A stretch of DNA of 64,000 nt from Polynucleobacter sp. MWH-UH35A (GTDB lineage Bacteria > Pseudomonadota > Gammaproteobacteria > Burkholderiales > Burkholderiaceae), in contig NZ_CP061285.1 of assembly GCF_018687075.1 (NCBI RefSeq), positions 1,736,001 through 1,800,000 on the forward strand. The letters are read 5' to 3'. Position numbers and translations under genes: made by a program. Of the stretch, positions 24,020-34,160 are shown one piece after another (the first letter of the stretch is position 1; every line of letters starts with the position of its first letter). The notes beneath the pieces were generated by a model. The model was not told where the DNA came from and made no database searches. It worked only from the letters and a program-made list of their open reading frames with translations.

Positions 24020-24910
24020 ATGCTTACTTTTCAGCAAATCATTCTCAAACTTCAAGATTATTGGGACCAACAAGGTTGTGCCCTATTGCAACCTATCGAC
24101 CTCGAGGTTGGTGCCGGCACATCGCATACCGCAACATTCCTCCGTGCCATTGGTCCGGAACCATGGAAGGCGGCTTATGTTCAGCCATCACGCCGACCAA
24201 AAGATGGTCGCTATGGTGAAAACCCAAATCGCTTACAGCACTACTATCAATACCAAGTCGTACTGAAGCCAGCCCCAGAAAATATTCTTGATCTCTATCT
24301 CGGCTCGCTTGCAGCACTTGGGTTAGATCTCAAAGAAAATGATGTTCGCTTTGTAGAGGATGACTGGGAAAACCCAACACTTGGAGCTTGGGGTCTAGGC
24401 TGGGAGGTATGGCTCAACGGCATGGAAGTGACACAGTTCACCTACTTCCAACAAGTGGGTGGCTTAGATTGCAAACCCGTTCTTGGCGAAATCACTTACG
24501 GCATCGAACGCTTGGCAATGTATATCCAAAACTGTTCTAACGTATATGACTTAGTTTGGGCTGATGGAATTTCTTATGGTGACGTGTATCACCAAAATGA
24601 AGTAGAGCAATCTTGCTACAACTTTGAGCACTCTAATACCGACTTACTATTTGCCAACTTTGCAAACTACGAAAGTGAAGCCAAACGCTTGATGGAAGTT
24701 CCATTGGCACTACCTGCTTACGAAATGGTTCTAAAAGCAGCGCACACATTTAACTTATTAGATGCTCGTGGCGCTATCTCAGTCACGGAGCGTGCAGCCT
24801 ATATTGGTCGCATTCGCAATCTTTCCCGTGCTGTTGCTCAAGCTTATTTTGAGTCTAGAGAAAAACTGGGCTTCCCAATGTGTCAACGTCAAGCTAAAGC
24901 TCAAGCTTAA
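24020..24910 (+). CDS. glyQ: Glycyl-tRNA synthetase alpha subunit
   Basis: 296 residues, full length for the alpha chain of the bacterial alpha2beta2 enzyme, which holds the class II catalytic core. Signatures include [11 protein letters not shown], the class II-type [19 protein letters not shown] stretch (about 55-73) and [11 protein letters not shown]. It is followed by glyS at 26 nt. The pair charges tRNA-Gly. Confidence 0.97.
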   Translation: MLTFQQIILKLQDYWDQQGCALLQPIDLEVGAGTSHTATFLRAIGPEPWKAAYVQPSRRPKDGRYGENPNRLQHYYQYQVVLKPAPENILDLYLGSLAALGLDLKENDVRFVEDDWENPTLGAWGLGWEVWLNGMEVTQFTYFQQVGGLDCKPVLGEITYGIERLAMYIQNCSNVYDLVWADGISYGDVYHQNEVEQSCYNFEHSNTDLLFANFANYESEAKRLMEVPLALPAYEMVLKAAHTFNLLDARGAISVTERAAYIGRIRNLSRAVAQAYFESREKLGFPMCQRQAKAQA

Positions 24911-24936
24911 GCGCATCGAGTTTCTGTATTCCATTT

Positions 24937-27075
24937 ATGAGCACATCTAATTCAAAACCCCAATCAGCAACTTTATTGATTGAGGTCTTTACTGAAGAAC
25001 TGCCTCCCAAATCATTGCGTCGCTTAGGCGATGCATTTAGCGAAGGCATCTTTACTGCACTCAAATCATCAGGTCTTACAGCCGAATCATCTATCGCAAC
25101 TGGCTTTGCTACACCGCGCCGCTTGGCAGTTCAAGTGACCGATGTTCTTGATTTAGCGCCAGACTTTCCTGTGCGCGAAAAATTACTTCCAACTAGCATT
25201 GCATTTGATGCAGGAGGCAAGGCAACTCCACCCTTGCTTAAAAAGTTAAGCTCCTTAGGGTATGCCGATGTTGATCTTGCTACCCTAGAAAAAGCAGGTG
25301 AGGGTAAAAATGAAGCGCTGTATCTCAATGTCATCGCCAAAGGTGCGGCCCTTGAGCAAACAGCACAAAGCGCCCTTGAGCAAACGCTGAGCAAACTGCC
25401 GATAGCAAAAATGATGCACTATCAAGTGCTGCAAAAAAATGGTGAATTAGCAGATGTGCAATTTGCTCGCCCCGCTCACCGCATCGTTGCTCTTCATGGC
25501 AACAAGACCTTAAATATCAGCGCCTTGGGTATTGATGCGGCCAATCAAACTGAGGGGCATCGCTTCCTGGCACCAGGTAACGTTACAGTGAGCAGTGCCG
25601 ATCAATACGATACAGACCTGCAATCCAAGGCAAAGATTATTGCGAGCTTTAATCAACGTCGCGCAAAAATTGAAGCTGCTTTGTTAAAAGCGGCTGGTGA
25701 TGACCTAGTGTTGATGCCGGACAGTCTTTTAGATGAAGTCACAGCCCTCGTTGAGTGGCCTGCTATCTACGAGTGTCATTTTGATCAAGAGTTCTTAGAA
25801 GTACCGCAAGAATGTTTGATTCTGACAATGCAGACTAATCAAAAATACTTTGCTTTAACGGATAAGCAGGGCAAATTACGCAATCGCTTCTTAATTGTTT
25901 CTAATATTGAAACTAGCAACCCAAATGCCATCATCTCCGGCAATGAACGTGTTGTACGTCCACGCTTATCTGACGCTCGCTTCTTTTTCCAACAAGATCA
26001 AAAGCGTCCATTAGCATCCCGTGTAGCAGACCTTGGTAAGGTGGTCTATCACAATCAGCTAGGCAATCAGCTTGATCGCACCAAGCGTGTTCAGGGTCTC
26101 GCTGTTGGCATTGCCAAGAAATTAGGTGCAGATGAAAAATTAGCCTCACGTGCTGCAGAGATCGCTAAAACAGACCTATTGACCGATATGGTTGGGGAGT
26201 TCCCAGAGCTTCAAGGAATCATGGGTCGCTATTACGCTACACATGATGGCGAAAATGCAGACGTTGCTAGTGCATGCAGTGAACACTATATGCCACGCTT
26301 TGCAGGCGATGAGCTGCCACAAACGCTAACCGGCACGATCTTAGCCATTGCTGACAAACTAGAAACTCTGGTTGGCATTTGGGGTGTAGGACTTGCGCCA
26401 ACTGGTGACAAAGATCCCTACGCATTACGTCGCCATGCCCTAGGTATTTGCCGCTTACTCTTAGAAAAAAATCTCTCGCTGAACTTACCTGAATTAATAG
26501 AGTTAGCGCGTGCGCAGTTTCCGCAACCAGATGTTCAAGAAAAGGCAAAAACTGCTGATATCTACGCTTTCATCATCGATCGCCTACGCGCCTATTTGCG
26601 TGATCAATCGGTTGCCGGAAAAGCCTTTACCAGTGCTGAGATTGATGCCGTCTTAAGCCAAGACCCAGCCCAAATTAATGATTTAATTGAACGCTTAACT
26701 GCATTGCGCGAATTTAATGCTCTTGCAGAAGCTGCACAATTGGCGGCTGCTAATAAGCGTATTAGCAATATTCTAAAGAAAACGACTACCGCTATACCCG
26801 CCGCATGTTCAGCGAAATTACTGCAAATTCCAGCAGAGGATTCACTCTATCAAGCCCTAGAAACGATCACACCCACCCTTAATGCAGCCTATGAGAAACG
26901 TCAATTTGTAGAGCTGTTAAGAGCACTTGTCGCCTTAAGTGGACCAATTGATCAATTCTTTGCGGATGTCATGGTGATGGACCCCAATCCTGAGCTACGC
27001 GACAACCGCTTAGCCCTCCTGCAACAACTTCACCAGAAAATGAATCTCGTTGCCGATCTCGGCAAATTAGCATGA
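24937..27075 (+). CDS. glyS: Glycyl-tRNA synthetase beta subunit
   Basis: 712 residues. The beta chain supplies tRNA recognition. The N-terminus (TLLIEVFTEELPPKSL), a central SNIETSNPNAIISGNERVVRPRL stretch split across an HD-like helical region, and the C-terminal DALR-type anticodon-binding domain (about 590-700) are all present. Length is normal and no frame disruption is seen. The stop overlaps the start of the gmhB-like gene by 4 nt (ATGA). Confidence 0.97.
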   Translation: MSTSNSKPQSATLLIEVFTEELPPKSLRRLGDAFSEGIFTALKSSGLTAESSIATGFATPRRLAVQVTDVLDLAPDFPVREKLLPTSIAFDAGGKATPPLLKKLSSLGYADVDLATLEKAGEGKNEALYLNVIAKGAALEQTAQSALEQTLSKLPIAKMMHYQVLQKNGELADVQFARPAHRIVALHGNKTLNISALGIDAANQTEGHRFLAPGNVTVSSADQYDTDLQSKAKIIASFNQRRAKIEAALLKAAGDDLVLMPDSLLDEVTALVEWPAIYECHFDQEFLEVPQECLILTMQTNQKYFALTDKQGKLRNRFLIVSNIETSNPNAIISGNERVVRPRLSDARFFFQQDQKRPLASRVADLGKVVYHNQLGNQLDRTKRVQGLAVGIAKKLGADEKLASRAAEIAKTDLLTDMVGEFPELQGIMGRYYATHDGENADVASACSEHYMPRFAGDELPQTLTGTILAIADKLETLVGIWGVGLAPTGDKDPYALRRHALGICRLLLEKNLSLNLPELIELARAQFPQPDVQEKAKTADIYAFIIDRLRAYLRDQSVAGKAFTSAEIDAVLSQDPAQINDLIERLTALREFNALAEAAQLAAANKRISNILKKTTTAIPAACSAKLLQIPAEDSLYQALETITPTLNAAYEKRQFVELLRALVALSGPIDQFFADVMVMDPNPELRDNRLALLQQLHQKMNLVADLGKLA

Positions 27076-27644
27076 GCACTAGCTCCACTAAATTAATCAT
27101 TCTGGATCGCGATGGCGTGATCAATGAAGACAGCGATAGTTATGTGAAGTCGGTAGATGAGTGGATTCCTTTACCAGGCAGCCTAGAGGCTATTGCCCTA
27201 TTGAATCAAGCGGGCTATCAAATTGCTATTGCCACCAATCAATCTGGTCTCTCTAGAGGCTATTTCACAATTAATGATCTGCATGCAATGCATAGCAAGA
27301 TGGATGCTTTGCTCAAGCCTTTAGGTGGTCGCATCGATAGCATCTTCTTTTGCCCCCACCAAGACTCACATCAATGTGATTGCCGCAAACCTGCACCAGG
27401 CATGATGAAAGAAATTGCTTTGCGCTACAAAAAGGTAGATAGCAATAAGCCACTAACAGGCGTCCCGATCGTGGGCGACTCTTTGCGTGACCTTGAGGCT
27501 GGAGTAAGCTTAGGTGCTACACCTCATTTAGTCCTCACTGGCAAAGGAGAAAAAACGCTTGCTAAAGGTCAACTCCCAGAGGGAACACAAATTCATGCCG
27601 ATCTTTTGGCGTTTGCAAATGCTCTTTTAGAGAATAAGGTTTAA
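27072..27644 (+). CDS. gmhB: D-glycero-beta-D-manno-heptose-1,7-bisphosphate 7-phosphatase-like
   Basis: 190 residues of the HAD superfamily. The nucleophile motif is LDRDGVIN (Asp12 and Asp14), motif II is TNQSG, and the final motif is GDSLRDLEAG. The GmhB-specific zinc loop is present as CPHxxxxxCxCRKPAPG (about residues 96-112). GmhB removes the 7-phosphate in ADP-heptose synthesis for lipopolysaccharide inner core; histidinol-phosphatase relatives share the loop. Coupling to glyS (4-nt overlap) and to the acyltransferase gene 7 nt downstream fits the usual betaproteobacterial order. Confidence 0.9.
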   Translation: MSTSSTKLIILDRDGVINEDSDSYVKSVDEWIPLPGSLEAIALLNQAGYQIAIATNQSGLSRGYFTINDLHAMHSKMDALLKPLGGRIDSIFFCPHQDSHQCDCRKPAPGMMKEIALRYKKVDSNKPLTGVPIVGDSLRDLEAGVSLGATPHLVLTGKGEKTLAKGQLPEGTQIHADLLAFANALLENKV

Positions 27645-27651
27645 ACCAATC

Positions 27652-28386
27652 ATGAAATTGATTCGCTCCATTCTCTTTGCTTTATTTTTGGTGGTATTCA
27701 CACCCATCTGGTCGGTACTATGCATGATCGCCTTCCCATTTTTGAGTCCAGAGAACCGCTACACTTTTATTGGGCTCTGGAACAAAATTGTTATTGCTTT
27801 ACTAAAACCACTGTGCGGAATTCATTATGAAATCCGTGGCATGGAAAACATGCAAGCGGTTCTGAATGAGCGCGTCATCATCCTCAGCAAGCATCAATCC
27901 GCTTACGAAACCATTGCTTATATTGCATTGCTTCCCAAACAACTGTGCTTTGTTTTTAAACGTGAACTACTCTGGATTCCATTCTTTGGTTGGGCCTTAG
28001 CTTTACTGAAGATGATTCACATCAATCGCTCTAATAAGCAGACTGCAGCCCATTCCGTTGCCACTCAAGGTCGCAAACGCTTGAGCGAAGGCAAATGGAT
28101 CATGCTCTTTCCAGAAGGCACTAGAACCCCTACTGGCTCAAATAAACCCTATCGCAAGGGTGGCGCACGTTTGGCGAGTGCAACGGATGCCTTGGTCATT
28201 CCGATTGCTCATAATGCTGGTCGCTGCTGGCCAAAGAATAGTTTTATTAAAGAACCGGGCACAGTCATTTTCTCAATTGGACCTGCGATTAGCTCAACGA
28301 ATAAGTCGGCTGAAGAGTTACAACGAGAAGTAGAAGGTTGGATTGAAGCTGAAATGCGCGTGATTGATCCCAGCGCTTATCAATAA
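27652..28386 (+). CDS. plsC: 1-acyl-sn-glycerol-3-phosphate acyltransferase (PlsC family)
   Basis: 244 residues. An N-terminal hydrophobic segment (6-30) anchors it to the inner membrane. Acyltransferase motif I reads KHQSAYET, with Glu at the position often held by Asp in HX4D. Motif III is FPEGTRTPTG (about 152-161). The enzyme makes phosphatidic acid from lysophosphatidic acid. Organisms of this group often carry more than one PlsC paralogue, so whether this is the main housekeeping copy is uncertain. It ends 5 nt from the convergent rsmA. Confidence 0.9.
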   Translation: MKLIRSILFALFLVVFTPIWSVLCMIAFPFLSPENRYTFIGLWNKIVIALLKPLCGIHYEIRGMENMQAVLNERVIILSKHQSAYETIAYIALLPKQLCFVFKRELLWIPFFGWALALLKMIHINRSNKQTAAHSVATQGRKRLSEGKWIMLFPEGTRTPTGSNKPYRKGGARLASATDALVIPIAHNAGRCWPKNSFIKEPGTVIFSIGPAISSTNKSAEELQREVEGWIEAEMRVIDPSAYQ

Positions 28387-28391
28387 ATTAT

Positions 28392-29168
28392 TTATAAGGC
28401 GAGAACTTTAGCCCACTCAATATAGCGATCAACAGAAATATCCTGAGCCCTTGCCTTCAGCTCTATTTCCGTTAAATTCAATTTTTCAGCAAACGCACTC
28501 AAGTTAGTACGCAACATTTTTCTTCTCTGAGAAAACGCTGCAGCAACCACCTTCTCCAAAGAGTTCCATTGCATATCTGTTAATGCAAAATCTCCTCTTG
28601 GAATCATTCGCACGACAGCTGAATTCACTTTTGGTTGTGGATCAAAGGCTTCCGGCGGAACTTCTAGTACCAGCTCCATGTCATAGCGAGCCTGAAGCAT
28701 CACCGATAATCTGCTGAAGTCAGAGCTACCCGCCTTTGCCACCATTCGCTCCACAACTTCAGCTTGCAGCATAAATACCTGTTCATCAATATGGCTGGCA
28801 GCCGACACCAAATGAAACAGCAGTGGCGAGGAGATGTTGTATGGCAGATTGCCCACCACTTTGCATAAGCCTTGCTTGGCAGCGCGGTTCTGCGCCCATG
28901 CCAAGAAATCAAATTTCAGGGCATCGCCTTCGATTACGTTGAGACCCTTAAGATTTTTCTCGTTCCAAAAAGCCACTAGATCACGATCGATCTCCAGAAG
29001 ATCTAGTTGATCAAGGTTGCTGAGCAATGGAAGCGTTAATGCACCGAGACCTGGTCCAATCTCAAGGATGTGCATATCTGCACTAGGATTAATTAGCGCA
29101 ACAATTGAATAAATAATGCCATTGTCTTGTAGAAAATTTTGGCCAAACCGTTTGCGAGCACGATGCAT
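28392..29168 (-). CDS. rsmA: 16S rRNA dimethyladenosine transferase (RsmA/KsgA)
   Basis: 258 residues. The AdoMet-binding motifs are RKRFGQNFLQD at the N-terminus, LEIGPGLGALT (about 35-45) and the catalytic NLPYNISSP (about 106-114). RsmA dimethylates two adjacent adenines near the 3' end of 16S rRNA, a late checkpoint in small-subunit assembly. It is the last gene of the lptD-surA-pdxA-rsmA operon, 3 nt after pdxA, an order conserved in many Gram-negatives. Confidence 0.96.
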   Translation of the reverse strand: MHRARKRFGQNFLQDNGIIYSIVALINPSADMHILEIGPGLGALTLPLLSNLDQLDLLEIDRDLVAFWNEKNLKGLNVIEGDALKFDFLAWAQNRAAKQGLCKVVGNLPYNISSPLLFHLVSAASHIDEQVFMLQAEVVERMVAKAGSSDFSRLSVMLQARYDMELVLEVPPEAFDPQPKVNSAVVRMIPRGDFALTDMQWNSLEKVVAAAFSQRRKMLRTNLSAFAEKLNLTEIELKARAQDISVDRYIEWAKVLAL

Positions 29169-29171
29169 AGC

Positions 29172-30176
29172 TTAGTGTTGTTTTCTTTTATTTTTAGCTA
29201 ATTGATAGGCCAAACGCAAAGCCTCTAACATGCTGCCAGCATCAGCAACCCCTTTGCCTGCAATATCCAAGGCTGTCCCATGATCAACCGACGTCCGAAT
29301 GATCGGCAAACCTAGAGTGACATTCACTCCTTTGCCAAAAGCTACAAACTTAAATGGCGCCAAACCTTGGTCGTGATACATCGCAATGAACGCATCTACC
29401 TGTGCAACAGATTCGGAGTCAAACATCGTGTCACCAGGATAAGGTCCGGAAACATGGATTCCCATGTTCCGTGCCGCATCAATTGCGGGTGAAATGATTT
29501 CAATTTCTTCGCGCCCTAAGTAGCCAGACTCTCCAGCATGTGGGTTTAAACCAGCTACTCGAATCAGAGGATTATCAATTCCAAATTTTTTCTGCAAATC
29601 CTGGTTAACGATTTGAATGATTTCCAATATCTGATCAAAGCCCAATGCTTGCGGAACCTGCTTTAGTGGAAGATGGGTTGTTGCTAGTGCCACCCTCAAA
29701 TCTCTCGGCGCCGTGAGACCCAAAAAACCACTTGGCAATGGCGCACACAACATCATTACCACCCGAGAAACATTGCAGCGCTGGGCAAGGTACTCTGTAT
29801 GCCCTGTAAATGGCATACCAGCGTCATTTATGATGCTTTTCTGAAGTGGCGCAGTCACCATAGCATCAAACTGCCCTTGCAAACATCCATCAATTGCGTA
29901 ATCCAGTAAATGAACCACATACTGAGCATTACCTGAATTAAGTGTTCCGAGTGTTACAGGAGATCCAAGTGCAATTGAGTGAATCTTTAAACGAGCAGAG
30001 AGTTCTGGGCTAAGATTGGGCAATCTCAGCAATTGATCGTTGCCTAATAATGTAATTTGAGCATCAGTATGCTCACGCAAAAACTCTAGCGATGCGGCTA
30101 GAGAAACTTCTGGGCCGATACCGGCAGGTTCGCCCGTGCTTACAACGAGATTAACGAGGTGCGGCGCTTGCTGCAT
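29172..30176 (-). CDS. pdxA: 4-hydroxythreonine-4-phosphate dehydrogenase
   Basis: 334 residues. PdxA oxidises and decarboxylates 4-hydroxythreonine-4-phosphate in the DXP-dependent pyridoxal phosphate pathway. Recognisable are STGEPAGIGPE near the N-terminus, FTGHTEYLA with a metal-binding His (about 139-147), AGLNPHAGESGYLG (about 218-231) and the C-terminal MYHDQGLAPFK with the third metal His. The 5' end overlaps surA by 26 nt. Confidence 0.96.
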   Translation of the reverse strand: MQQAPHLVNLVVSTGEPAGIGPEVSLAASLEFLREHTDAQITLLGNDQLLRLPNLSPELSARLKIHSIALGSPVTLGTLNSGNAQYVVHLLDYAIDGCLQGQFDAMVTAPLQKSIINDAGMPFTGHTEYLAQRCNVSRVVMMLCAPLPSGFLGLTAPRDLRVALATTHLPLKQVPQALGFDQILEIIQIVNQDLQKKFGIDNPLIRVAGLNPHAGESGYLGREEIEIISPAIDAARNMGIHVSGPYPGDTMFDSESVAQVDAFIAMYHDQGLAPFKFVAFGKGVNVTLGLPIIRTSVDHGTALDIAGKGVADAGSMLEALRLAYQLAKNKRKQH

Positions 30177-31605
30177 CGTCCACGTTCAGAATTTTTACAG
30201 TTGCATTATCACGAAGCTCGCGCATCCATTCTTGATAGGCTTGTTCAAACTTTCTCTCGCGGATAGCTGCACGCGCAAACTGACGTTGCTTTTCAACAGT
30301 AAGCTGGCCTTCGCGGCGATCAAGCACCTGGATCAAATGCCAGCCAAATTCTGATTTCACTGGATTGCTAACCTCACCAATTTGCAAGCGATTCATGGCC
30401 TGCTCGAATTCAGGAACCAAATCGCCAGGGCTCATCCAACCCAGTTCGCCACCATTGGCAGCCGAACCATCTTCAGAATATTTTTTAGCTAGGTCAGCAA
30501 AGTCAGCAGTCTTAGCACGAACCTGATCACGATATCCCTGCAGACGCCTTTCGGCATCCTGATCGGTTAATCCTGGACGACTTCTTAGCAAAATATGACG
30601 AGATAAAGTTTGGGTAATCGGAATATTTTGTGGGGTAGGTGAGCCTGCATCTGGTGCAGACGCTTGCTGTGAGGGTGGGCTAGCGCCAGCTGCACGGCGA
30701 TCTAAAACCTTCAACACATGGTAGCCAGCGGGGCTTTTCACAACCGCATTTGCAACTTGGCCGCCGCCAGTATTACGAATGGCCTCATAAAATATTTGCG
30801 GCAAACGATCCGGAGTGCGGTAGCCCAATTCTTGAAACTTAATCTTTGGATTTTCTTTAGCAGCCATTGCACCAAGCTGCAAGAAATCAACATCTCCACG
30901 TGCATCGCGCAATAAGGCATCAGCCTTCTTTTTGGCATCCGCTTGCGCACCTGCACCTGCGCCAACATCGACCGGAATAAATATTTGCGCTACATCAATC
31001 TCTTCCAATTCTCCCTTAGCTGCAGGAGCAGATCGTGGCGCCCCGCCTGAGGTCATGGCTCGGGTGCGTTCAGCAATGAAATTATCGATTTCAGCATCGG
31101 ATATTTTGAGCTTGCCTTCAACCTCGCGCTCGCGATAGCGAGTCACAACAATATCATCTCGCAACATTTCTTTGTAGCGCTCAAATGTGCTTCCAGAAGC
31201 AATCACTTTAGCTTTGAATTCTGCATAACTTAACTTGTTCTTAGCAGCAATATCGCCAATAATTTTCTCTAACTCTTTATTGGTGACCTTTATTCCTTCT
31301 TGCTCGGCATTTTGCAGTTGAATTTTTTCTAAGATCAACCGATCTAAAATGACTTTTCGTAGCGACCCATCTTCAGGCAACTTCACGCCTTGCTTTTTTA
31401 ATGCAGCGATTCGGTCATCAATCTCTTTGCGTGTTACAAAACCGGTGTTGACCACTGCTGCAACACCATCAATATTACGAATCTTGTTTTCTGTAGCGGC
31501 ATTTGTCTTTGCCGAATCTTGAGCAAATGCGGTATTCGCAAAGAATCCACAGCCAAGAAACATGGCCAAGACACTAATTTGTTTAAAACGATTCACACAA
31601 AGCAT
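30151..31605 (-). CDS. surA: Periplasmic chaperone/peptidyl-prolyl isomerase SurA
   Basis: 484 residues. The signal peptide (1-28, cleavage at AFA) is followed by the SurA chaperone domain (about 45-190) and two parvulin PPIase domains (about 195-310 and 330-440). The second domain's HILLRSRP, ANGGELGWMSPGDLVPEFE and FGWHLIQVLDRR are typical active parvulin elements. An extra Pro/Ser/Gln-rich linker separates the two. SurA escorts outer-membrane beta-barrels, including LptD encoded just upstream, to the BAM complex. It overlaps lptD by one base (TAATG). Confidence 0.95.
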   Translation of the reverse strand: MLCVNRFKQISVLAMFLGCGFFANTAFAQDSAKTNAATENKIRNIDGVAAVVNTGFVTRKEIDDRIAALKKQGVKLPEDGSLRKVILDRLILEKIQLQNAEQEGIKVTNKELEKIIGDIAAKNKLSYAEFKAKVIASGSTFERYKEMLRDDIVVTRYREREVEGKLKISDAEIDNFIAERTRAMTSGGAPRSAPAAKGELEEIDVAQIFIPVDVGAGAGAQADAKKKADALLRDARGDVDFLQLGAMAAKENPKIKFQELGYRTPDRLPQIFYEAIRNTGGGQVANAVVKSPAGYHVLKVLDRRAAGASPPSQQASAPDAGSPTPQNIPITQTLSRHILLRSRPGLTDQDAERRLQGYRDQVRAKTADFADLAKKYSEDGSAANGGELGWMSPGDLVPEFEQAMNRLQIGEVSNPVKSEFGWHLIQVLDRREGQLTVEKQRQFARAAIRERKFEQAYQEWMRELRDNATVKILNVDDAASAAPR

Positions 31606-34127
31606 TATTGATAGTTCTCGTATATTGAAGGTGGTATAGGCTTAGAGGTTGGCATATATCCAGGAACATTTAGTTTCATGATATCAACTGGATTGCTTCC
31701 TGCGCTAGCAAAGCCCCTAAATTCGACCTGGAAGAGCACCTGGGTGGTGGTTATTTGTGAAGTATTTAAGACTTGAGAGTAAGCCCCGCGGAAGGTCCAG
31801 CAGTCCCTACTCCACTCTAAGGCCACTAAGGTGTTCAGGGTCTTGGTGGTCAAGGCATCGTAGCCCCAGCGACCTAGAACAGAAACCTCTCTGGTAATTG
31901 GCCATTGACCTGAAATATTGTATTGGTCAGTAGTGGTAGATGAAGGTACAAATGTTTGATTATTTTGCACCGATGCTTGTACGGGGGGTGACCAAACATT
32001 CCGATAGCCAAAATTTAAACTTCTGCCTTGCGTTGGACGCCAACTACCACCAACAGTGGTTTGAACAAAGCGATTAAGTTGAGTGTTGTATTGACCAAAT
32101 ACATCCGCACTGAAATTTCCAAGCAAGCGAACCGAACCAGAACCCAAGGTATCCGAATAAGTAGTTGGATTCACAATCGTGCCATTTAAACCAACTCGCT
32201 GTCCGGTGAACTGCTGCTTTTGGGCAAGAGTGACGTTAGCGCGCTCTGCTCCAGTATTGGCTTCGATCATGCGGCTCGTTAAACCCAGTGTGGCAGCGTT
32301 GTTATCTGCAATACGGTCATTACCAATAAAGGTATTTTCACTAAAGATTTGTGAAACACCAAAGCCAGCGTCTGCGGTATCAAATAAAGGGGTCTGTGCC
32401 TGACTCTGAAATGGTGTGTAGACATAAAAAGCGCGTGGCTCCATAGTCAACAACATATCGCGCCCAAAGAAACCTTTCAACTCTGAGGCATCCCTTTCGA
32501 AGGCCAACCCAGAATCCAGGCTAAACGTTGGGATAGTAAAACCTTGAGCGACTGGTGCACCACCTGTAGTAAATGGAGTGGCGTTATACATGTTTGATTG
32601 AAAGCTCAATTTTGGCGTGATGTAATAACCTGGCGTCACTTGCGGCAAAGCCATAGCGCCTTTAACTACCGTTCTATCCGCTTGACTGTATACACCAGGA
32701 GCTGTAGCTGCTAAATTTCCACCAATGTTATAGGCGAATCGAGTGTAGTCCGCCGAAAAAGTGGTTGCAGGGCCAGTTGGCAAAGTTACATACTTACCGC
32801 TTGTATCTGCTACCGCTGGTGTCAGGCGATTGTTATAGGCAGCAGAAATATTTGGCATGACGTTGTATGGCGCCTGAACTGTGACGGTGGGATCCGGCTG
32901 CAAAGTCTGAAACGTTAACGCTCTTGCGGATACCACCCAATTACTCAAGCTTCCTGTCAAACCTTTGGAGGTTCCAACCTCTTGGCGAAACTGACTGGTT
33001 ACTGATCCAGCAATACTCTGTGAGAAATCGGTTGGGTATAAGTTGTCAGAGACGCGGGACATATTCGCATAGCCAGACCAGGAGCCTGGCATTGGAATGC
33101 CACCAGGCCCGACACCGCCACTAAATACCTGTCTTTGCTGCCAGTCATATTTCCAACGACTGGTACCCGTTTTCTTATCGTACGACATGTATTCGCCCAT
33201 CGCAGTTCCAGAATATTGAGTATCCAAGAAACGATATTGAGCACCAAGCATTGCACCACGATGATTCATATAGCGAGGCAATAAAAGAAGATCACGGTTA
33301 GGAGCAATATTGACGTAGTAAGGCTGAGTAATATCAAGGCCATTATTTGAGTTATAGCCAGCAACTGGAGCAAGCAAGCCTGTGCGACGCTGTCCACCCG
33401 TAGGTGCTGTGAAATACGGAACATAAGCAATTGGCACATCAAAGAAACGCATCACACCATGCGTGCCAACCATTTCTTTTTGTTCATTATCAATTTCTAA
33501 AGTGCTAGCCGTAAAATACCAATCCATGTTTTGCGGTGTACATGTTGTGTAAGTCGCTTTATCAAACACAAATACATCCGCATTTTGAATCGTTAATTTA
33601 TTTGCAGTTCCGTTACCACCGTTATCGCGCAATTCATATGCCGCCGTATCCATAGAACCTTCTCGTGCATCAACTTTGAAAGTTCCCTTAGGCCCCTTAA
33701 AGGTAATGTTCCCTTTTGAAAGTTCGGCATTCCCTAATAAATCAGCAACATCAGTGTCGGGATTGTATGTAATCTCATCAGCTTTAATCACTCCGCCATT
33801 ACGGCGAATTTGAGCACGCCCCTTTAGATGCATATCGCGATTAACTACCCCATCAATTGAATCGCTTGAGGTAAAAGTGAGAGCCTCTCCATCACCAATA
33901 GGCTTGCCAACCCGAAGTTGATCATCCAACTTTAAAACGGTGACATTTCCGCGATCTGGCAATAAAACGCTATTCGCATTCGACTGCGCATTTGCAGGCA
34001 AAGGGGCGGGTGCTTGAGCACGTCCGCAGAGGGCAAATTGAAGCAATGCCACCCCCATCATCACGCGCAGGGTTACATGCAAAAAAAGAGAAGCGCAAAG
34101 GCCAGCGCGACGGCGATAATGACTCAT
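31605..34127 (-). CDS. lptD: LPS-assembly protein LptD
   Basis: 840 residues. After a long signal peptide with a basic start (1-38, ending GRAQA) comes the OstA/LptA-like beta-jellyroll domain (about 60-230) and a C-terminal 26-strand barrel domain (about 300-820). LptD with LptE inserts lipopolysaccharide into the outer leaflet. Cys are found in CTPQNMDW (mid-N region) and in SRDCWTFRGAY near the C-terminus, one on each side of the barrel, suggesting a single long-range disulfide rather than the two known in E. coli. It heads the operon with surA-pdxA-rsmA and starts only 33 nt from the divergent amgK start. Confidence 0.95.
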   Translation of the reverse strand: MSHYRRRAGLCASLFLHVTLRVMMGVALLQFALCGRAQAPAPLPANAQSNANSVLLPDRGNVTVLKLDDQLRVGKPIGDGEALTFTSSDSIDGVVNRDMHLKGRAQIRRNGGVIKADEITYNPDTDVADLLGNAELSKGNITFKGPKGTFKVDAREGSMDTAAYELRDNGGNGTANKLTIQNADVFVFDKATYTTCTPQNMDWYFTASTLEIDNEQKEMVGTHGVMRFFDVPIAYVPYFTAPTGGQRRTGLLAPVAGYNSNNGLDITQPYYVNIAPNRDLLLLPRYMNHRGAMLGAQYRFLDTQYSGTAMGEYMSYDKKTGTSRWKYDWQQRQVFSGGVGPGGIPMPGSWSGYANMSRVSDNLYPTDFSQSIAGSVTSQFRQEVGTSKGLTGSLSNWVVSARALTFQTLQPDPTVTVQAPYNVMPNISAAYNNRLTPAVADTSGKYVTLPTGPATTFSADYTRFAYNIGGNLAATAPGVYSQADRTVVKGAMALPQVTPGYYITPKLSFQSNMYNATPFTTGGAPVAQGFTIPTFSLDSGLAFERDASELKGFFGRDMLLTMEPRAFYVYTPFQSQAQTPLFDTADAGFGVSQIFSENTFIGNDRIADNNAATLGLTSRMIEANTGAERANVTLAQKQQFTGQRVGLNGTIVNPTTYSDTLGSGSVRLLGNFSADVFGQYNTQLNRFVQTTVGGSWRPTQGRSLNFGYRNVWSPPVQASVQNNQTFVPSSTTTDQYNISGQWPITREVSVLGRWGYDALTTKTLNTLVALEWSRDCWTFRGAYSQVLNTSQITTTQVLFQVEFRGFASAGSNPVDIMKLNVPGYMPTSKPIPPSIYENYQ

Positions 34128-34144
34128 AGATCCAGACCCGCCTT

Positions 34145-34150
34145 ATTATA
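34145..34150 (-). promoter_or_regulatory. Perfect -10 hexamer between divergent lptD and amgK
   Basis: TATAAT on the minus strand, 18 nt before the lptD start codon. One base over, on the plus strand, the same A/T run reads TATTAT facing amgK. No good -35 is seen for either, so activator dependence or overlapping promoters is possible. Confidence 0.35.
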
Positions 34151-34160
34151 CGAATCGACC

